Below, piece by piece: positions 1-6,176 of a stretch of 6,322 nt of DNA. Made by a program: the position numbers and the translations under genes. Origin of the DNA: an uncultured Eubacteriales bacterium (GTDB lineage Bacteria > Bacillota > Clostridia > Oscillospirales > Acutalibacteraceae); assembly GCA_900319615.1 (NCBI GenBank), contig ONPE01000083.1:1-6322 (forward strand), in the 5' to 3' direction. Every line of letters begins with the position of its first letter. Positions within the stretch are counted from its first letter, which is position 1. The notes beneath the pieces are model-generated. The model did no database searches. It saw only the letters and a program-made list of their open reading frames with translations, and was not told where the DNA came from.

Positions 1-1065
1 CAGCCATACGGTGACGAACATATCCTCCTTGTTGTTTGCGCAGACGGAGGAATTTGTATCCGTCAATATCTGAGCCGGAGTTTTGCCCATCATGGCGTTG
101 TTCGCGATGATGATCCTCGACGCCATCATGAACAGCGCCGCAGGGACGCCCTTGCCGGAAACATCCGCGATTACAAGGCAGAGGCGGTCGTCATCTATGA
201 GGAAGAAATCGTAGAAGTCGCCGCCGACCTCCTTTGCGGGATCCATCGAAGCATAGATATCGAACTCGGGTCTTTCGGGGAAGGCGGGATAAATGTTGGG
301 CAGCATATCCGCCTGGATGGAAGAAGCCATCGTAAGCTCGGTTTCGATACGGGAGTTTTCCTTTTGCTGCGCCTCGTACTTCTCGTTAAGGCTTTGAACG
401 ATCACAGAGAACATATATACAGCCGCGCCTACGGTAGCAGCGATGATAAACTGTATCCCGTAGGAGAAGGTCTGGATGATTATAGCCGCGATCGGGGCGA
501 TGACATACAGCCAGAACGCCGACCTGACCTTGGGGGTGATGTTGTCGCGATAGCGCACCAGCATCACCATATTGAGCAGCAGCATAAGCATCGGACAGAG
601 ATTTGAGATGATATATGCGGGAGCTCGGTGGTAGACGTTGCTTTCGTCGAAATAATAGAACCAGTTGAAGCCCCAGCCGACGCTCAGCAGCACCACGTGG
701 AGAATGATGATCGCGAGGAACAGTATGCCGTAGCTTTTATTCGCTTTTTTATCTGCTTTTGACGCGCCCATGACCAGCAGCGACATCAGATACGCCATCA
801 GGCCTGCCGCCAGCATCTCTATATAGGTGACGATGTACAGCGCGGTACGGACGCCGCCGCCCGGTATGCCGTCCATCAGCTGACGCGCCAGATGAGCGGT
901 GATATAGACAAGGATCAGCGAGAAAAAGAGCTGAAAATATCTTTTGATATCCTTTTGCAGATGGGATGAAGACGATACCTGCAAAATACTAAGACCGCAG
1001 ATACCGATACCCGACGCGATGAAAAGTATGTTGATAAGATTTGGTACAGATACGTTAAAAACCAT
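1..1065 (-). CDS. 7-TM membrane protein with C-terminal PP2C/SpoIIE (RsbU-type) phosphatase domain, partial (3' end outside window)
   Basis: Reading the minus strand from the ATG at 1065 gives 355 codons without a stop, running off the left edge. The start has AGGAGG (plus-strand 1072-1077) six bases upstream. About seven hydrophobic segments fill the N-terminal half (near residues 8-27, 43-61, 76-100, 113-131, 150-170, 182-197, 200-223). A short polar, probably helical linker follows, with QADMLP at 251-256. The SpoIIE/RsbU-type PP2C domain then begins: GGDFYD (281-286) and IADVSGKG (299-306) carry the aspartates (D283, D301) expected to bind the Mn/Mg pair. The family dephosphorylates phospho-serine on anti-sigma-factor antagonists (SpoIIAA/RsbV type) at the inner membrane face, so a partner-switching role is likely. 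The membrane part is probably the sensor; its signal is unknown. The last metal-binding Asp of the domain lies outside the window. Domain call firm, partner and signal inferred. Confidence 0.93.
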   Translation of the reverse strand, partial: MVFNVSVPNLINILFIASGIGICGLSILQVSSSSHLQKDIKRYFQLFFSLILVYITAHLARQLMDGIPGGGVRTALYIVTYIEMLAAGLMAYLMSLLVMGASKADKKANKSYGILFLAIIILHVVLLSVGWGFNWFYYFDESNVYHRAPAYIISNLCPMLMLLLNMVMLVRYRDNITPKVRSAFWLYVIAPIAAIIIQTFSYGIQFIIAATVGAAVYMFSVIVQSLNEKYEAQQKENSRIETELTMASSIQADMLPNIYPAFPERPEFDIYASMDPAKEVGGDFYDFFLIDDDRLCLVIADVSGKGVPAALFMMASRIIIANNAMMGKTPAQILTDTNSSVCANNKEDMFVTVWL

Positions 1066-1100
1066 ATTATTCCTCCTGAACATGACGGTCTTTGTAAATA

Positions 1101-1129
1101 ATTATACACGCTGAAATCGAAATAGGCAA
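1101..1129 (-). promoter_or_regulatory. Sigma-A-type promoter of the PP2C phosphatase gene
   Basis: On the minus strand a perfect TATAAT (-10, plus-strand 1101-1106) lies 17 bases from TTGCCT (-35, 1124-1129; four of six consensus bases). Transcription would start near 1094, giving a leader of about 30 nt before the AGGAGG and the ATG at 1065. Called by consensus match only. Confidence 0.6.
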
Positions 1130-1145
1130 CAACTTTTTATTATTT

Positions 1146-1168
1146 CTGTTTCGCGCTGATCGAAACAG
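1146..1168. promoter_or_regulatory. Perfect 8-bp dyad midway between divergent promoters (candidate operator)
   Basis: CTGTTTCG (1146-1153) and CGAAACAG (1161-1168) are exact inverted copies separated by 7 bases. After one mismatch the match continues for two more bases on each side. The site lies between the two -35 regions. Its centre (about 1157) is roughly 63 bp upstream of the predicted phosphatase start and 70 bp upstream of the predicted fucO start. That position suits a dimeric regulator acting on one or both genes. The regulator is not identifiable from the window. Confidence 0.45.
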
Positions 1169-1190
1169 TAAATGTTATTTTAAATTATCC

Positions 1191-1220
1191 TTGTACATTT
1201 ACACAATAATGTGTTATAAT
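1191..1220 (+). promoter_or_regulatory. Extended -10 promoter of the fucO-like gene
   Basis: A perfect TATAAT at 1215-1220 is preceded by TG at 1212-1213, forming an extended -10 (TGnTATAAT). The -35 is weak: TTGTAC at 1191-1196 with an 18-base spacer keeps only the TTG. An extended -10 can compensate for a poor -35. Transcription would start near 1227, about 29 nt before the ATG. An inverted repeat fills the end of the spacer and is listed separately. Confidence 0.55.
1201..1214. promoter_or_regulatory. Inverted repeat ACACA-ATAA-TGTGT inside the fucO promoter spacer
   Basis: Two 5-bp arms, ACACA (1201-1205) and TGTGT (1210-1214), surround four bases and directly abut the -10 box. A protein bound here would block RNA polymerase, so a repressor site is plausible. 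The arms are short and AT-rich, and the match to the Rex consensus is poor (see rejected items), so the evidence is weak. Confidence 0.25.
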
Positions 1221-1255
1221 ACTTTTGTCATAATTTTAGCACGGAGGTACCCAAT

Positions 1256-2404
1256 ATGGCTAATCGTATCGTATTAAACACTATTTCTTATCACGGTCAC
1301 GGAGCGATCGAGAATATCGTTCCCGAGCTGACCGGCAGAGGCTATAAAAAAGCTTTTGTCGCCACCGACGCAGATCTTCTGAAATTCGGCGTGACGAAGA
1401 AGGTCACCGATCTTCTTGATGACGCCGGCTTTGCCTACAGCATCTACAGCGACATCAAACCCAACCCCACCATCGAGAACGTACAGAACGGCGTAGCAGC
1501 GTTCAAGGATGCAGGTGCAGACTGCATCGTAGCTATCGGCGGCGGTTCCGCTATGGATACCGCAAAGGCTATCGGTATCATCATCGAGAACCCCGAGTTT
1601 GCCGACGTCCGCTCGCTTGAGGGCGTAGCTCCCACCAAGAAGCACGCCGTATTCACCATCGCCGTACCGACCACCGCCGGCACAGCCGCAGAGGTCACCA
1701 TCAACTATGTCATCACCGACGTTGAGAAGAAGCGCAAGTTCGTTTGCGTCGACACCAACGATATCCCCGAGATCGCCGTTGTCGATCCCGATATGATGGC
1801 TTCGATGCCCAAGGGTCTGACAGCCGCGACCGGTATGGACGCGCTGACCCACGCTATCGAGGGCTATATCACCAAGGGTCACTGCGCTATCTCGGATATG
1901 TTCCACCTCGAGGCGATCCGTCTGATCTCGGCTAATCTGCGCGGCGCCGTACAGAACACACCCGAGGGTCGCGAGGGCATGGCTCTCGGCCAGTATATCG
2001 CGGGCATGGGCTTCTCGAACGTAGGCTTAGGCATCGTCCACTCTATGGCGCACGGTCTGTCCGCTCTCTACGATACTCCCCACGGCGTAGCCTGCGCTAT
2101 CCTGCTGCCGGTAGGTCTGGAGTATAACAAGTCGGTATCCGGCGAGCGTTACCGCGCCATCGGCAAGGCTATGGAGGTCGAGGGTATCGACGCCATGAGC
2201 GATGAAGAAGCCGCCGACGCGACCATCGCAGCAGTCAAGAAGCTCTCCGCAGACGTAGGTATCCCGGCAAACCTCGTCGGTATCCTCAAGGAAGAGGACG
2301 TACAGTTCCTGTCCGAATCCGCCTTTGCAGACGCCTGCCGCCCCGGCAACCCGCGCGACACGAGCATCGAAGAGATCGCGGAGCTTTATAAGAGTCAAAT
2401 GTAA
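1256..2404 (+). CDS. fucO: Iron-containing alcohol dehydrogenase, lactaldehyde reductase / 1,2-propanediol oxidoreductase (FucO type)
   Basis: This 382-residue protein matches E. coli FucO in length and in long blocks, for example NPEFADVRSLEG, TTAGTAAEVTINYVITD, KFVCVD and ALGQY(V/I)AGMGFSNVGLG. FucO is a cytosolic group III Fe2+ alcohol dehydrogenase that interconverts L-lactaldehyde and L-1,2-propanediol with NAD(H), typically as the redox sink of anaerobic fucose or rhamnose breakdown. The iron ligands fit D195, H199, H262 and H276. The dinucleotide loop GGGS is at 95-98, and D38 corresponds to the Asp that favours NAD over NADP in FucO. The start is set by GGAGG (1243-1247), eight bases before the ATG. 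Codon choice is strongly biased, suggesting high expression. No fucose or rhamnose genes are visible alongside, so the physiological substrate may be another aldehyde or diol. It is probably co-transcribed with the next gene. Confidence 0.93.
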   Translation: MANRIVLNTISYHGHGAIENIVPELTGRGYKKAFVATDADLLKFGVTKKVTDLLDDAGFAYSIYSDIKPNPTIENVQNGVAAFKDAGADCIVAIGGGSAMDTAKAIGIIIENPEFADVRSLEGVAPTKKHAVFTIAVPTTAGTAAEVTINYVITDVEKKRKFVCVDTNDIPEIAVVDPDMMASMPKGLTAATGMDALTHAIEGYITKGHCAISDMFHLEAIRLISANLRGAVQNTPEGREGMALGQYIAGMGFSNVGLGIVHSMAHGLSALYDTPHGVACAILLPVGLEYNKSVSGERYRAIGKAMEVEGIDAMSDEEAADATIAAVKKLSADVGIPANLVGILKEEDVQFLSESAFADACRPGNPRDTSIEEIAELYKSQM

Positions 2405-2430
2405 TATTAACCATATAGGAGGATAACACA

Positions 2431-2787
2431 ATGGACAAAAACAGCGCAAAATCAGAGATCAAGGAGAAGATCGGTATAGACCAGATCATCAACGAGCAGA
2501 TGGAGCAGAAGAACCCCGACGCTATCTCGGAGCTGAACGAAAGGGATATCGAGAAGATCAAGAGGAAGATGCAGGCTGAGCTGGAGCGCGAGCTCGACGA
2601 GCGTCTGGATCAGAAGATCGAGGAGCAGGTGGAGCAAAAGCTGAAGGAGCAGGAGCGCAAGGAACAGCTGATGAAGGCGCTCAAGAAAGGCTGCACCGTT
2701 TTAGCGGCAAGCGTTGCGGTATGCGGCGCCGTACTGGTTGCGATCCGCATCCTCAAGGCGGTCTTCGGCAGGAGAATCTGGAGATAA
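2431..2787 (+). CDS. Small coiled-coil protein with a single C-terminal membrane helix, function unknown
   Basis: I do not recognise a family for this 118-residue protein. Residues 1-85 are very rich in Glu, Lys, Arg and Gln with heptad-like hydrophobic spacing, so a long amphipathic helix or coiled coil is likely from about 35 to 85. One hydrophobic segment follows (about 88-108, within KKGCTVLAASVAVCGAVLV), then a short basic tail ending GRRIWR. With no signal peptide, the likely topology is a cytoplasmic coiled coil anchored near its C-terminus. AGGAGG at 2417-2422, eight bases before the ATG, sets the start. The gene begins 26 bp after the fucO stop with no terminator between them, and a strong terminator follows, so it is the second cistron of that unit. 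It could be a scaffold or membrane tether, but no motif proves this. The reading frame is well supported. Confidence 0.82.
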   Translation: MDKNSAKSEIKEKIGIDQIINEQMEQKNPDAISELNERDIEKIKRKMQAELERELDERLDQKIEEQVEQKLKEQERKEQLMKALKKGCTVLAASVAVCGAVLVAIRILKAVFGRRIWR

Positions 2788-2827
2788 CTCCCGAATAATC
2801 ATCAAAATAAAATCACGGCAAAGCTTT

Positions 2828-2860
2828 AAAGCTCCGGGCTGTATGCTCGGAGCTTTTGCT
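2828..2860 (+). terminator. Intrinsic terminator of the fucO/coiled-coil transcript
   Basis: AAAGCTCCGGGC (2828-2839) pairs with GCTCGGAGCTTT (2845-2856) as a 12-bp stem with one G-T wobble and a five-base loop. The descending arm runs into TTTTGCTTTATCTT. It lies 41 bp after the stop of the coiled-coil gene. The A-rich ascending side gives some potential in the reverse direction, but no gene points that way here. Confidence 0.9.
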
Positions 2861-2929
2861 TTATCTTCAGAATAGCGGAGTCAAATTTCGCGATATATTG
2901 CAAACGCTGTCAATCATTCGTGAAAAATG

Positions 2930-2990
2930 ACTATTATATAGTAAAAAGCATTGACTTTTTATACAAAAAATGTAGAATATAACTATATAG
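2930..2990. promoter_or_regulatory. Two CTAT/ATAG palindromes flanking the receptor promoter
   Basis: ACTAT-TAT-ATAGT at 2930-2942 lies just upstream of the -35, and CTATATAG at 2983-2990 covers the predicted transcription start. The two share the CTAT...ATAG arrangement and bracket the promoter, as operator pairs often do. In such AT-rich DNA, chance is a serious alternative. Confidence 0.25.
2951..2978 (+). promoter_or_regulatory. Sigma-A-type promoter of the EAL receptor gene
   Basis: TTGACT (-35, 2951-2956) and TAGAAT (-10, 2973-2978) each match five of six consensus bases, with a 16-base spacer. The predicted start near 2985 leaves a leader of about 110 nt before the ATG at 3098. The TTG at 2951 could be misread as a start codon in frame with the receptor, but it is better explained as this -35 box. 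Confidence 0.65.
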
Positions 2991-3097
2991 ACCCATCTAT
3001 TCCTCCCCTATTTTGGTTTATAGGGGTTTTGTGCGTTCGGGATGTTCCCGGTCGAAGGATCGGGCGAAACTATCAAGGCGATCGGAGAAGGATCATC
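2985..3097 (+). promoter_or_regulatory. Structured 5' leader of the receptor mRNA, possible attenuator or riboregulator
   Basis: The leader contains three successive inverted repeats. CCCCTAT (3005-3011) pairs with ATAGGGG (3020-3026), followed by TTTT (3027-3030), which is terminator-like. CGGGA (3038-3042) pairs with TCCCG (3046-3050). GATCG (3058-3062) pairs with CGATC (3079-3083), ending one base before the Shine-Dalgarno GGAGAAGG (3084-3091). A short U-run after a 7-bp stem suggests attenuation, and the last hairpin could affect ribosome access. By eye it does not match the c-di-GMP-I consensus or another riboswitch class I know. Structures are read from complementarity only. Confidence 0.35.
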
Positions 3098-6019
3098 ATG
3101 AAAAACCGCATCGAAAAAATCGGGCGATATGCAGTTCTCTTGCTGTGCTTCGCCGTTATATCCTCTCTGATCCCGCAGATAACCGTCCACGCGGAGCAGG
3201 AGCAGCAGGCGCAGCAAAAGGTGGTTCGCGTCGGCTGGTATGAATCCTCCTTCAACAAAACCGAAAAATCGGGCAAAAAGTCCGGTTACGCGTACGAATA
3301 TCAGCTAAAGCTCGCGTCATATGCCAACTGGCGTTTTCAATACATAACAGGCAGCTGGTCGGAGCTGTTCGAGATGCTCAAGGAAGGCGACATCGACCTT
3401 ATGAGCGACGTATCCTACACCGAGGAACGCGCAGGTCAGATGCTCTTCCCCGATCTTCCGATGGGCTCGGAGGACTACTACATCTTCACCTCACCCGGCA
3501 ACACCGAGATCTCCGACAGGGACGTATCTACCCTGAACGGCAAGAAGATCGGCGTCAACAAAGGCAGCATACAGATAGGATTGTATCAGGAGTGGGCTCA
3601 GCGCCGCGGTGTAAACGCCGAGATAGTAGAGCTGACCGGCGATGAGAACGATTCTCTGAATATGCTCGCGTCAGGCGAGATAGACGCCTACATCACCCCC
3701 AACGTCCACATAGACCCGTCCCGTCTGGTGCCCATAAGCAAGATAGGCTACTCGGATTTCTACTTTGCGGTATCAAAGGAGCGTCCGGATCTTCTCGCCG
3801 AGCTGAACTCAGCCATGAACAGGCTGCATGACGAGAACCCATACTTTGACCAGCAGATGTTTGAAAAGCACGTGCAGAGCTTTGGCTCACACGCTTTTCT
3901 GTCCATAGAGGAAGAAGAGTGGCTCGCAAGCCACGACACCATACGCGTAGGCTATCAGGACAACTACCTCGCCTTTTGCGCCTCCGACCCGTCTACCGGG
4001 GAGCTGATCGGCGCTTTGAAGGACTTTTTAGAGAGCGCGGAGGACAGCTTCGTCGGCACGCACATCAACTTCGAGACCGTCGCTTATCCGAATATTTCAC
4101 AGGCGCTGGACGCGATGGAGCGCGGAGAGGTCGACTGCGTATTCCCGGCGAACTTCGACGCTTACGAGGGCGAGCAGCGCAGCGTGCTTATCACGCCGGC
4201 GATCATGCGCACGGATATGTACGCCGTGGTAAGGAAAGCCGATCAAAAGGTGTTCAACCACAAAGAGCACGTTATCGTCGCTGTTAACGAGGGCAACCCG
4301 AACTACGACTCTTTTGTAACAGATAATTTCCCGGACTGGCAGACGGTATATTTCCCCACTACCGCAGACTGCCTAAAGGCGGTGTCGGACGGCATCGCCG
4401 ACTGCGTGCTGATAAGCAGCTACCGGTATAACAATATCTCAAGGTTATGCGAGAAGTATCACCTCGCGACCTACTCTATGGGGCTCACGCTGGACTACTC
4501 GTTCGCGGTGCCTCAGGGAAAGGTCGAGCTGTACTCCGTCATCGCCAAGGCTACGGGGCTGATACCCGACTCTACCGTCAACGCGGCGCTGTCCTTTTAC
4601 GTTGCGCAGGACGCGAAGATGACGCTGGGCGACTTTATAGACGACAACATCGTTTCTGTGGCGGTTTTGCTCATCATCTTCCTGCTTATCATCATCTTCC
4701 TGCTGATACGCAGCATGCGCTCGGAGAGGAAGGCGAAGGAACTCATCCACTCTACCGAGTACGATAAGCTGACGGGTCTGTACAACCGCGACTACTTCTT
4801 TGAATACGCCGACCGCATCTATCGCGAGGAGCCGAATATCTCGCGTGACGCGATCGTCATCAATATAGAACAGTTCCACTCTATCAACGCGCTCAACGGC
4901 AGAGAGTTCGGCGATAAGGTGCTGCGCTTCCTCGGAGGCGAGGTCGACGAGGTCGCCAAGCAGCACGACGGCATCGGCGGAAGATTCGGCGCCGACCGCT
5001 TTGACATCTACTGCAGGCATCTGAGCGATTATCAAGCGCTCTTTGACCGCCTGCAGAGCAAGCTGGACAACCTCTCCAAGAACGCCAGTATCCGCATCAG
5101 GATGGGCGTTATGCCGTGGCAGCCGAAGCTCGAGCCCATACAGCTCTTTGACAGGGCGAGAACGGCGTGTAATCTGGCGCGCGGACACTACCGCGAGCAC
5201 ATCGTCATCTTTGACGACAAGCTGCACGAGAGAGAGCTGCTTGACCGTCGCCTGCTGAACGATCTGCGCCGCGCTCTTGACAACTATGAATTTGAGGTCT
5301 ACTACCAGCCGAAATACGACGTAAGCTCGGACGAGCCCAGGCTTATCGGCGCAGAAGCGCTGATAAGATGGATACATCCCGAGCTGGGCATGATCCCGCC
5401 CGACAGCTTTATCCCGCTCTTTGAAAAATACGGCAGGATAAACGAGGTGGATAAATTCGTCTGGGAGCAGGCGGCGAGACGCGTCGCGCGCTGGAAGGCG
5501 GAGTACAATGTCATCATCCCCGTCTCGGTCAACCTCTCGAGGATAGATATCTTCGACCCGACGCTGGAATCCACCCTTGACGCTATAATCAAGGAGAACG
5601 GTCTGACAAGCGAAGCGATCAAACTGGAGGTCACCGAGTCTGCCTACACCGAGAACCCTGAGCAGGTAATACAGGTAGTCGCCGATCTGCGCCGGAAGGG
5701 TTACACCGTAGAGATGGACGACTTCGGCACGGGCTACTCCTCTTTGAATATGCTTTCGGCGATGCAGGTCGACGTTTTGAAGATGGACAGGACCTTTATA
5801 CGCAATATCGAGACCGACGATAAGGATAAGCAGCTGGTCGCCCTGATCCTCGGTATCGCGAAAGACCTGAACATCCCCGTCGTCGCGGAGGGCGTCGAAA
5901 CCGCAGAACAGGTTCGGATACTGAAGGAATCCGGCTGTACCGTTATGCAGGGCTACTACTTCTCGCGTCCGCTGCATCCCAGTCAGTTCGAGTCCAAGAT
6001 CCTGCAGAATCTGAAATAA
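3098..6019 (+). CDS. Membrane receptor: two tandem solute-binding (SBP_bac_3) domains, TM helix, degenerate GGDEF, intact EAL c-di-GMP phosphodiesterase
   Basis: From the ATG at 3098 (GGAGAAGG six bases upstream) the protein has 973 residues. Residues 1-32 form a signal peptide (basic start, hydrophobic 11-25, VHA|EQ cleavage). Two periplasmic-binding-protein domains follow, about 41-262 and 268-505. The first keeps SYTEER (106-111) and SGEID (192-196), positions that in amino-acid-binding members hold the ligand carboxylate and amine (R111, D196). One membrane helix spans 518-537. The GGDEF domain (555-705) reads GADRF at 631-635, and the first metal Asp is N589, so cyclase activity is unlikely. 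The EAL domain (715-970) has EAL 753-755, N812, E844, DDFGTGY 874-880, K895, E931 and Q951, the full set needed for Mg2+-dependent hydrolysis of c-di-GMP to pGpG. Ligand binding outside the cell probably tunes the phosphodiesterase inside. An upstream in-frame TTG at 2951 is rejected because it would bury the signal peptide. Ligand unknown. Confidence 0.93.
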   Translation: MKNRIEKIGRYAVLLLCFAVISSLIPQITVHAEQEQQAQQKVVRVGWYESSFNKTEKSGKKSGYAYEYQLKLASYANWRFQYITGSWSELFEMLKEGDIDLMSDVSYTEERAGQMLFPDLPMGSEDYYIFTSPGNTEISDRDVSTLNGKKIGVNKGSIQIGLYQEWAQRRGVNAEIVELTGDENDSLNMLASGEIDAYITPNVHIDPSRLVPISKIGYSDFYFAVSKERPDLLAELNSAMNRLHDENPYFDQQMFEKHVQSFGSHAFLSIEEEEWLASHDTIRVGYQDNYLAFCASDPSTGELIGALKDFLESAEDSFVGTHINFETVAYPNISQALDAMERGEVDCVFPANFDAYEGEQRSVLITPAIMRTDMYAVVRKADQKVFNHKEHVIVAVNEGNPNYDSFVTDNFPDWQTVYFPTTADCLKAVSDGIADCVLISSYRYNNISRLCEKYHLATYSMGLTLDYSFAVPQGKVELYSVIAKATGLIPDSTVNAALSFYVAQDAKMTLGDFIDDNIVSVAVLLIIFLLIIIFLLIRSMRSERKAKELIHSTEYDKLTGLYNRDYFFEYADRIYREEPNISRDAIVINIEQFHSINALNGREFGDKVLRFLGGEVDEVAKQHDGIGGRFGADRFDIYCRHLSDYQALFDRLQSKLDNLSKNASIRIRMGVMPWQPKLEPIQLFDRARTACNLARGHYREHIVIFDDKLHERELLDRRLLNDLRRALDNYEFEVYYQPKYDVSSDEPRLIGAEALIRWIHPELGMIPPDSFIPLFEKYGRINEVDKFVWEQAARRVARWKAEYNVIIPVSVNLSRIDIFDPTLESTLDAIIKENGLTSEAIKLEVTESAYTENPEQVIQVVADLRRKGYTVEMDDFGTGYSSLNMLSAMQVDVLKMDRTFIRNIETDDKDKQLVALILGIAKDLNIPVVAEGVETAEQVRILKESGCTVMQGYYFSRPLHPSQFESKILQNLK

Positions 6020-6036
6020 TATATACTTTTATATCG

Positions 6037-6092
6037 GTTGAGATTGCCACAGCCCCGACACGCGCGTCAAGGGCTCCGCAATGACGTTTTTT
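6037..6092 (+). repeat. Palindromic ATTGC...GCAAT intergenic repeat, possibly serving as terminator
   Basis: ATTGC (6043-6047) and AGCCC (6051-6055) pair with GGGCT (6071-6075) and GCAAT (6078-6082), leaving a small internal loop and a 15-base apical loop that itself contains GAC...GTC. TTTTTT follows at 6087-6092. On the minus strand the ends read CGTCATTGCGGAG and GTGGCAATCTC, the signature ends of a dispersed intergenic repeat seen in many bacterial genomes. Copy number cannot be judged here. Lying 24 bp after the receptor stop with a T-run, it could also end that transcript. Confidence 0.5.
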
Positions 6093-6096
6093 GAAT

Positions 6097-6176
6097 AAAT
6101 CAAGGCGTGCTCCGCGGAATGTACGGCGCCGCCTGAGATCAGACGGTTCGAAAAAAGCAAATCAAGGTGATTTTCT
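6097..6176 (+). promoter_or_regulatory. Spacer and leader of the right-edge gene, with inverted and direct repeats around the Shine-Dalgarno
   Basis: AAATCA-AGG-TGATTT at 6159-6173 is a perfect 6-bp inverted repeat, and the Shine-Dalgarno AAGGTGA (6164-6170) sits in its loop and 3' arm. The nine bases AAATCAAGG occur at 6097-6105 and again at 6159-6167. A further imperfect hairpin is CCGCCTG (6129-6135) with CAGACGG (6140-6146). I find no convincing promoter between the repeat and this gene. The gene may be read from the receptor promoter if the upstream repeat terminates poorly. Confidence 0.3.

Noticed and set aside
364..606. 80-codon plus-strand frame within the phosphatase gene
   Set aside because: It overlaps the membrane and linker part of the real minus-strand gene, lacks a ribosome binding site, and encodes a charged His-rich peptide without features.
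1191..1214. Rex (redox repressor) operator upstream of fucO
   Set aside because: TTGT...ACAA is present at 1191-1206, but with an 8-base instead of a 10-base interior and without the TTAACAA/TTGTTAA cores, so it does not fit the consensus.
1274..1906. 210-codon open frame on the minus strand inside fucO
   Set aside because: It is a shadow of a highly conserved enzyme gene, and its product is low in recognisable structure with no domain.
2951..3097. N-terminal extension of the receptor from the TTG at 2951
   Set aside because: The TTG is part of a good -35 box (TTGACT) with a matching -10, has no Shine-Dalgarno, and would add 49 residues in front of a clear signal peptide. The ATG at 3098 has GGAGAAGG at proper spacing.
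2985..3097. c-di-GMP-I (GEMM) riboswitch in the receptor leader
   Set aside because: The CACGCACAGGGCAAACC-like core, the GAAA-tetraloop stem and the second conserved stem could not be found. Only generic hairpins are visible.
4758..5215. Active diguanylate cyclase
   Set aside because: The GGDEF signature is GADRF and the metal-binding Asp is replaced by Asn, so catalysis is not expected.
4445..5977. 510-codon open frame on the minus strand inside the receptor gene
   Set aside because: It lies entirely antisense to well-conserved GGDEF-EAL coding sequence. Its translation shows no recognisable domain, and such frames arise from the codon bias of the real gene.
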